Source of the DNA: Patescibacteria group bacterium
GTDB taxonomy: Bacteria; Patescibacteriota; Gracilibacteria; JAHISY01
DNA: 16,822 bases
Assembly: GCA_018817365.1 (NCBI GenBank)
Contig: JAHISY010000054.1
Coordinates: 1-16,822, forward strand
Direction of reading: 5' to 3'
Part shown: one piece after another, positions 13,646 to 16,822 of the stretch
Position numbering within the stretch: the stretch's first letter is position 1
Layout: each line of letters opens with the position of its first letter
Made by a program: the position numbers and the translations under genes
The notes under the pieces: model-generated
What the model saw: only the letters and a program-made list of their open reading frames with translations
Databases searched by the model: none
What the model was told of the DNA's origin: nothing

Positions 13646-14407
13646 GTGCTGACAAAAAGAATTATCCCGTGCCTCGATGTGGATGGCGGGCGAGTGGTGA
13701 AAGGCGAAAAATTTCTCAATCTCCGCGATGCGGGAGATCCCGTCGAACTCGCGAAATTTTACGATTCCGAGGGCGCGGATGAGCTCTGTTTTCTCGATAT
13801 CACCGCTTCCTCCGATTCGCGCGAGACGGTTTACGAGATGGTGGAAAAAGTCGCGAATCAAGTTTTCATACCGTTCGCGGTCGGCGGTGGAATTCGCTCG
13901 GTTTCCGATGCAAAAAAAATTCTCGCGGCAGGCGCGGACAAAGTTTCCGTCAACTCGGCAGCGGTGGAAAATCCAAATTTGATTTCCGAAATCGCGGAGG
14001 CGATCGGCTCGCAAAATTTGATTCTTGCGATCGACGCGAAGGCGGTCGCGAAAAATCGGTGGCATGTTTTCACCCACGGCGGAAGAAATGATTCAAAAAT
14101 GAATGCAGTCGAGTGGGCGGTTCGCGGAGAAAAATTGGGAGCGGGCGAGATACTTCTCACCTCGATGGATGCGGACGGCACCAAAAAAGGTTTCGACATT
14201 CCGCTCACGCGCGCGGTTTCCTTAGCGGTAAAAATTCCGATCATCGCGAGCGGGGGTGCGGGGAGTGCGGAGGATTTTCTCGAAGTATTTCAAAAGACGG
14301 ATGCGGAAGCGGCGCTCGCGGCATCGATTTTCCATTTCAAAGAAAGCTCGATAAGAGCCATTAAAGATTTTCTTGCTGCGAAGGGAGTGGCGGTAAGGAA
14401 GGTTTGA
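13646..14407 (+). CDS. hisF: Imidazole glycerol phosphate synthase cyclase subunit HisF
   Basis: HisF is a TIM-barrel that uses ammonia delivered by HisH to turn PRFAR into imidazole glycerol phosphate and AICAR, the fifth step of histidine synthesis. The 253-residue product has both catalytic aspartates at their standard numbers: D11 in IIPCLDVDGGRVVKG and D130 in LILAIDAKAV. Phosphate-binding loops AVGGGIRS (78-85) and IIASGGAGS (199-207), and the TSMDADGTKKGFD segment (172-184), are intact. GTG start at 13646 is fixed by the N-terminal MLTKRIIPCLD and the -10 spacing. HisH is not in the window. hisI follows 110 bp downstream with its own promoter. Confidence 0.98.
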   Translation: MLTKRIIPCLDVDGGRVVKGEKFLNLRDAGDPVELAKFYDSEGADELCFLDITASSDSRETVYEMVEKVANQVFIPFAVGGGIRSVSDAKKILAAGADKVSVNSAAVENPNLISEIAEAIGSQNLILAIDAKAVAKNRWHVFTHGGRNDSKMNAVEWAVRGEKLGAGEILLTSMDADGTKKGFDIPLTRAVSLAVKIPIIASGGAGSAEDFLEVFQKTDAEAALAASIFHFKESSIRAIKDFLAAKGVAVRKV

Positions 14408-14502
14408 TGTTGTTTCAGGTCTCCAAATTTTCAAGTTTCAAATTTACAAATTTTCAAATAAATTTCAAATCATAAAACCGAAAACCATTTTTTTCGAATA
14501 AT

Positions 14503-14511
14503 TGTTAAAAT
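14503..14511 (+). promoter_or_regulatory. Extended -10 box TGTTAAAAT for hisI
   Basis: TGTTAAAAT is followed by AATTTT (six bases) and the GTG start at 14518, the same spacing as at hisF and trpE. Confidence 0.6.
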
Positions 14512-14517
14512 AATTTT

Positions 14518-14844
14518 GTGACTGAAACGAAACTTGATTTCAAAAAGATGGGCGGGTTGATTCCCGCGGTGATTCAGGATGTCGAAACGGGCGAAATTTT
14601 AATGTTGGCTTTTCAAAACGAGGAGGCTTTCCAAAAAACTTGCGCAACGAGCGAGGTTCATTTTTTTTCCCGTTCTCGCCAAAAATTATGGAAAAAAGGC
14701 GAAACGAGCGGGAATGTTTTGCGTGTCGTCGAGATTCTCGCTGACTGCGATGATGATTCAGTGATTATCAAAGTTCAGCATGATTCAAATTTGAAGGCTT
14801 GCCACACTGGCGAGCGAAGTTGTTTTTTTAAAAAGATAAAATAA
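14518..14844 (+). CDS. hisI: Phosphoribosyl-AMP cyclohydrolase HisI
   Basis: HisI opens the adenine ring of PR-AMP, the third step of histidine synthesis, using zinc and magnesium. The 108-residue stand-alone enzyme shows TGEILMLAFQNEEAF (24-38), FFSRSRQKLWKKGETSGN (49-66), the DCDDD metal site (76-80) and CHTGERSCF (95-103). Zinc ligands C77, C95 and C102 and magnesium aspartates D76, D78 and D80 are all present. It is not fused to HisE, so PR-ATP pyrophosphohydrolase must be separate; the gene two places downstream is a candidate. A 5 bp gap separates it from the HPr-like gene, so the three genes are likely one operon. Confidence 0.97.
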   Translation: MTETKLDFKKMGGLIPAVIQDVETGEILMLAFQNEEAFQKTCATSEVHFFSRSRQKLWKKGETSGNVLRVVEILADCDDDSVIIKVQHDSNLKACHTGERSCFFKKIK

Positions 14845-14849
14845 ATGAA

Positions 14850-15149
14850 ATGTCTTCTGTTGAAAGAAAAATCAGCGAAATAGCACCGGAAGGTGTTCAC
14901 ACGAGAGTTTCTCGTGGAGTCGCTGAAGTTATTATCGGAGATGAATTCAGAGATGTGAAAGTTTTTTTTGAAGTTGATGGAAATAGAGAAAGAGTCAGAA
15001 GTGCGATTGATATTCTCGCTTTTGGGATTGATTCGGGATCTGACTTAACTGTGAGGTTGGAAAGTGATAAAACGGAAAAAGACGAATTACAAGAATTAAT
15101 TAATGATATTGAATTTGCATTAACTCATGTTTGCGGAATTACAGGATGA
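14850..15149 (+). CDS. HPr-like phosphocarrier-fold protein
   Basis: The 99-residue protein aligns by eye with HPr along its length. GVHTR (15-19) sits at the GLHARPA site with the phosphorylatable His as H17 and the following Arg as R19. RSAIDILAFGIDSGSDLTVRL (50-70) matches the KSIMGLMSLGxxxGxxIxI segment and places S51 at the HPr regulatory Ser46 position. The final helix is DELQELINDIEFAL. Pro after the Arg is replaced by Val, and an extra 9-10 residues precede the first strand. HPr carries phosphate in the sugar PTS; no PTS gene is seen here, so a regulatory role or simply the fold is more likely. It lies between hisI and a HisE/MazG-like gene, overlapping the latter by 4 bp. Confidence 0.55.
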   Translation: MSSVERKISEIAPEGVHTRVSRGVAEVIIGDEFRDVKVFFEVDGNRERVRSAIDILAFGIDSGSDLTVRLESDKTEKDELQELINDIEFALTHVCGITG

Positions 15150-15565
15150 AAGATGCCGAAATAAATCTCGCTCGAAAACTTTTCGGTGTTTTTGAAATGC
15201 TCAAAAATTCAAATGAGTTTCCAAATTCAGGAACTTCGAAAATGTTGCGCGAGAAAGATGCGCGATTTTTTCGCACGCGAGCGGATGATGAATTTCGCGA
15301 ACTCGTGGGAGTGGTCGATGGCTGCCACCGCCACTCCGATGATTTCGAAAAAGATTTTGTGCTTGAATCTTCACAAGTTTTTTACTGGCTCGCGCTTGCG
15401 GCAGTGGTTCAAAAAAAATCTTTCGCAGAATTCGAAAAAATGTTCGACCCTGAAATTTCCCGTCTCGAAAAACTGCACGCCGAAAACAAAATTCCAATCG
15501 CAAAAGTCTTCGAAAAAGACTTGCGCGAGTGTGAGGAGAAGGGTTATCTCCAGTATCTAGAATAA
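15146..15565 (+). CDS. HisE/MazG-like all-alpha protein (tentative)
   Basis: The start is taken at ATG 15146, overlapping the previous TGA (ATGA), giving 139 residues. The protein is predicted all-helical. DEFRE (48-52) resembles the (D/E)ExxE half of the magnesium site of HisE/MazG-type NTP pyrophosphohydrolases. VLESSQVFYWLALAAV (72-87) resembles the ExxD...YHLLV half, with the catalytic-site Asp replaced by Gln (E74, Q77). Because hisI here lacks its usual HisE partner and the genes are coupled, a diverged PR-ATP pyrophosphohydrolase is attractive. The substituted residue and the long C-terminal helix leave room for another role. A longer start at 15131 exists but would overlap more. Confidence 0.45.
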   Translation: MKDAEINLARKLFGVFEMLKNSNEFPNSGTSKMLREKDARFFRTRADDEFRELVGVVDGCHRHSDDFEKDFVLESSQVFYWLALAAVVQKKSFAEFEKMFDPEISRLEKLHAENKIPIAKVFEKDLRECEEKGYLQYLE

Positions 15566-15632
15566 GAGCACTCAGTTTGCAATTCTCTCAAATCCAAATT
15601 ATTTAATGTTGTGTGCTCCATGCTCCATGAAA

Positions 15633-16586
15633 TTATTTATGAGTCTCCCAAAATTTCGAGACCGATCGACTCTCGTGGACGCCGCGAATTGTTTTGGCCA
15701 AGAGTTCGGCAATTGACAAGATTTTTACATTTTTTAATTTCCCGAAGTTTTGGGAAATTGAATCGGTGAAAATAATTTCTTCGAATTTTGCCGCCGCTAA
15801 TTTTTGCCTTGCGTCTCCACTTAAAACTGCATGAGTGGCGGCGAGGAAAATTTTTGTTGCTCCGTTTTTCCGCAAAGCCTCTGCTGCCGCTGCGACCGAT
15901 CCAGCGGTGTCGACGAGGTCATCAAAAAGGATCGCGGCTTTATTTTTCACATCGCCGACGACTTTTTGAATTTCGGCGCGATTGTGAGCAGGTCGCGATT
16001 TCTGGAGGATTGCGAGGTCGGTGTTCAAAACTTTCGCGAACTTCTCAGCTTTTTTTGCACCGCCCGCGTCCGGCGAGACAACCACCACATTCTTTAATTT
16101 TTTCTTCTCAAAATAATCGAGAAAAAGTTTCTGGGCAGTGAGATTATCGACCGGTTTTTCGAAAAAAGCTTGCGTCTGATCCGAATGCAAATCAAGCGTG
16201 ATGATGTGTTTTGCGCCTGCGCATTCAATCAAATTCGCCACGAGCTTCGCAGAAATCGGTTCACGCGGATCGGTAATTTTGTCTTGCCGCGCGTAGCCGA
16301 AATGAGGAATGACGACGTGGATGTATTTCGCGAGGCTACGTTTCAGCGCATCGATTATTAAAAACAGTTCCATTAAATCTTCGTCCACATTTTGCGTCGC
16401 GCTTGAAATTACAAAACAGTTGCAGCCGCGCACGCTCTCGCCGATTTGCACGTATTTCTCTCCGCACGAGAACTTTTTGGTTTTCAACTTCCCCGGCTTC
16501 ACTCCGGATTTTTGGCAAATTTTCTTTCCTAACTCGGCAGAACTCGAGGCGGAAAAAATTTTGAGAAATTTAAGATTAGATTTCAT
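15633..16586 (-). CDS. prs: Ribose-phosphate pyrophosphokinase (PRPP synthase)
   Basis: PRPP synthase transfers pyrophosphate from ATP to ribose 5-phosphate, making PRPP for nucleotides, histidine and tryptophan. The 317-residue protein, a normal length, has FSASSSAELGKKI (11-23), the flexible-loop region VIPHFGYARQDK (92-103), TLDLHSDQTQAFF (130-142) and the PRPP-binding loop AILFDDLVDTAGS (218-230). The catalytic-loop Lys/Arg region and the ending ISIAELLAKTIRGVHESRSVS match the family. ATG 16586 follows TGCTAAAAT by nine bases. It is a lone gene facing the hisI operon convergently; 67 bp separate the stops without an obvious terminator. Confidence 0.97.
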   Translation of the reverse strand: MKSNLKFLKIFSASSSAELGKKICQKSGVKPGKLKTKKFSCGEKYVQIGESVRGCNCFVISSATQNVDEDLMELFLIIDALKRSLAKYIHVVIPHFGYARQDKITDPREPISAKLVANLIECAGAKHIITLDLHSDQTQAFFEKPVDNLTAQKLFLDYFEKKKLKNVVVVSPDAGGAKKAEKFAKVLNTDLAILQKSRPAHNRAEIQKVVGDVKNKAAILFDDLVDTAGSVAAAAEALRKNGATKIFLAATHAVLSGDARQKLAAAKFEEIIFTDSISQNFGKLKNVKILSIAELLAKTIRGVHESRSVSKFWETHK

Positions 16587-16595
16587 AGTGGAGAA

Positions 16596-16604
16596 ATTTT
16601 AGCA
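16596..16604 (-). promoter_or_regulatory. Extended -10 box TGCTAAAAT for prs
   Basis: On the minus strand TGCTAAAAT is followed by nine bases and ATG 16586, so the predicted leader is two or three nucleotides. It lies just downstream of the pilin-gene terminator, giving prs its own promoter. Confidence 0.55.
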
Positions 16605-16621
16605 CTCCATCTTGAAATTCG

Positions 16622-16659
16622 AAAAATAAAAAAGCCCTCCGTCAAAGCAGAAGGCTTTT
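16622..16659 (-). terminator. Rho-independent terminator after the pilin-like gene
   Basis: On the minus strand AAAAGCCTTC pairs with GAGGGCTTTT (one G-U), with a 10-base loop and then TTTTTTATTTTT. It is 21 bp after the pilin-like stop and insulates prs from it. Confidence 0.8.
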
Positions 16660-16680
16660 GAATAATTCACGGGAACAAAA

Positions 16681-16822
16681 TTACTGATCAATCCTGCTGC
16701 TCGAAAGCATATCGACAAGAGCGTTCACAAGGACAGCGGAGATAAGAATAACAACAATGCCAATTGCCGCATATGTGATGAGTTTTTTTGCTTTGTTGAT
16801 ATTCTCGTCATTCCCCGCGGAA
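16681..16822 (-). CDS. C-terminal part of a TrbC/VirB2-like pilin (5' end outside window)
   Basis: Forty-six codons are visible before TAA at 16681. They read NDENINKAKKLITYAAIGI, then a hydrophobic helix (IVVILISAVLVNALV) and a short polar tail MLSSSRIDQ. A charged KAKKLI turn followed by one long membrane helix near the C-terminus is typical of the small T4SS-pilin-like proteins (TrbC/VirB2 type) common in Patescibacteria. The first membrane helix and any signal peptide would lie off the right edge. The family call rests on this short piece only. Confidence 0.55.
   Translation of the reverse strand, partial: SAGNDENINKAKKLITYAAIGIVVILISAVLVNALVDMLSSSRIDQ

Noticed and set aside
14837..14842. 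TAAAAT seven bases before the HPr-like start as another promoter
   Set aside because: It overlaps the end of hisI in an A-rich stretch where the motif can arise by chance, and the gene is already coupled to hisI.
16170..16602. Plus-strand open frames opposite prs
   Set aside because: They are shadows of the conserved PRPP synthase frame.

Overview
This window looks like part of a small-genome member of the Candidate Phyla Radiation (Patescibacteria). That is an inference from several things seen in the sequence: a ThrRS that starts directly at its editing domain, a TrbC/VirB2-like pilin tail at the right edge, many short hypothetical genes, almost no Shine-Dalgarno sequences, and intergenic DNA full of small palindromic and degenerate tandem repeats. 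TGA is used as a stop (trxA, hisF, the HPr-like gene), so this is the standard code and not the TGA=Gly code of Gracilibacteria/Absconditabacteria. Histidine genes and a TrpE-type enzyme suggest a lineage that keeps some amino-acid synthesis, possibly Peregrinibacteria-like; this is not proven.

Layout: dnaA runs leftward off the left edge (1-1418). After a gene-free 389 bp gap comes a rightward run: a DEDDh exonuclease fused to an apparently dead DinG-type helicase (1808-3931), an FtsQ-like division protein (4187-5035), thioredoxin and a slipin overlapping by 4 bp (5151-6397), and a small GNAT acetyltransferase (6531-6932). A repeat-rich patch (6933-7223) carries a second, orphan copy of the GNAT 3' end. 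A polysaccharide pyruvyl transferase-like gene and thrS run leftward (7224-10136). A small membrane protein (10233-10625) and a frameshifted RAYT/IS200-like transposase with its own hairpin repeat amplified inside it (10756-11542) run rightward. A chorismate mutase-TrpE fusion (11717-13405) and a 47-residue ORF (13434-13577) run leftward, divergent from a rightward block: hisF, then hisI, an HPr-like protein and a HisE/MazG-like protein packed tightly together. prs runs leftward (15633-16586), and the window ends with the tail of a pilin-like gene and its terminator.

Three themes stand out. (1) A -10-like box, usually TGNTAAAAT, lies a near-constant 6 nt before the start codon of at least five genes and 8-9 nt before two more. 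This predicts leaderless or nearly leaderless mRNAs. (2) Palindromic repeats of the kind found between genes also occur inside reading frames (pyruvyl transferase, TrpE, transposase, exonuclease linker), adding extra peptides much as Rickettsia palindromic elements do. (3) Two enzymes have unusual architectures: an exonuclease joined to a DinG scaffold that has lost motifs I, II and VI, and a chorismate mutase with a complete active site fused to anthranilate synthase component I. PRPP synthase, HisF, HisI, the possible HisE and TrpE connect functionally, because PRPP feeds both histidine and tryptophan synthesis.
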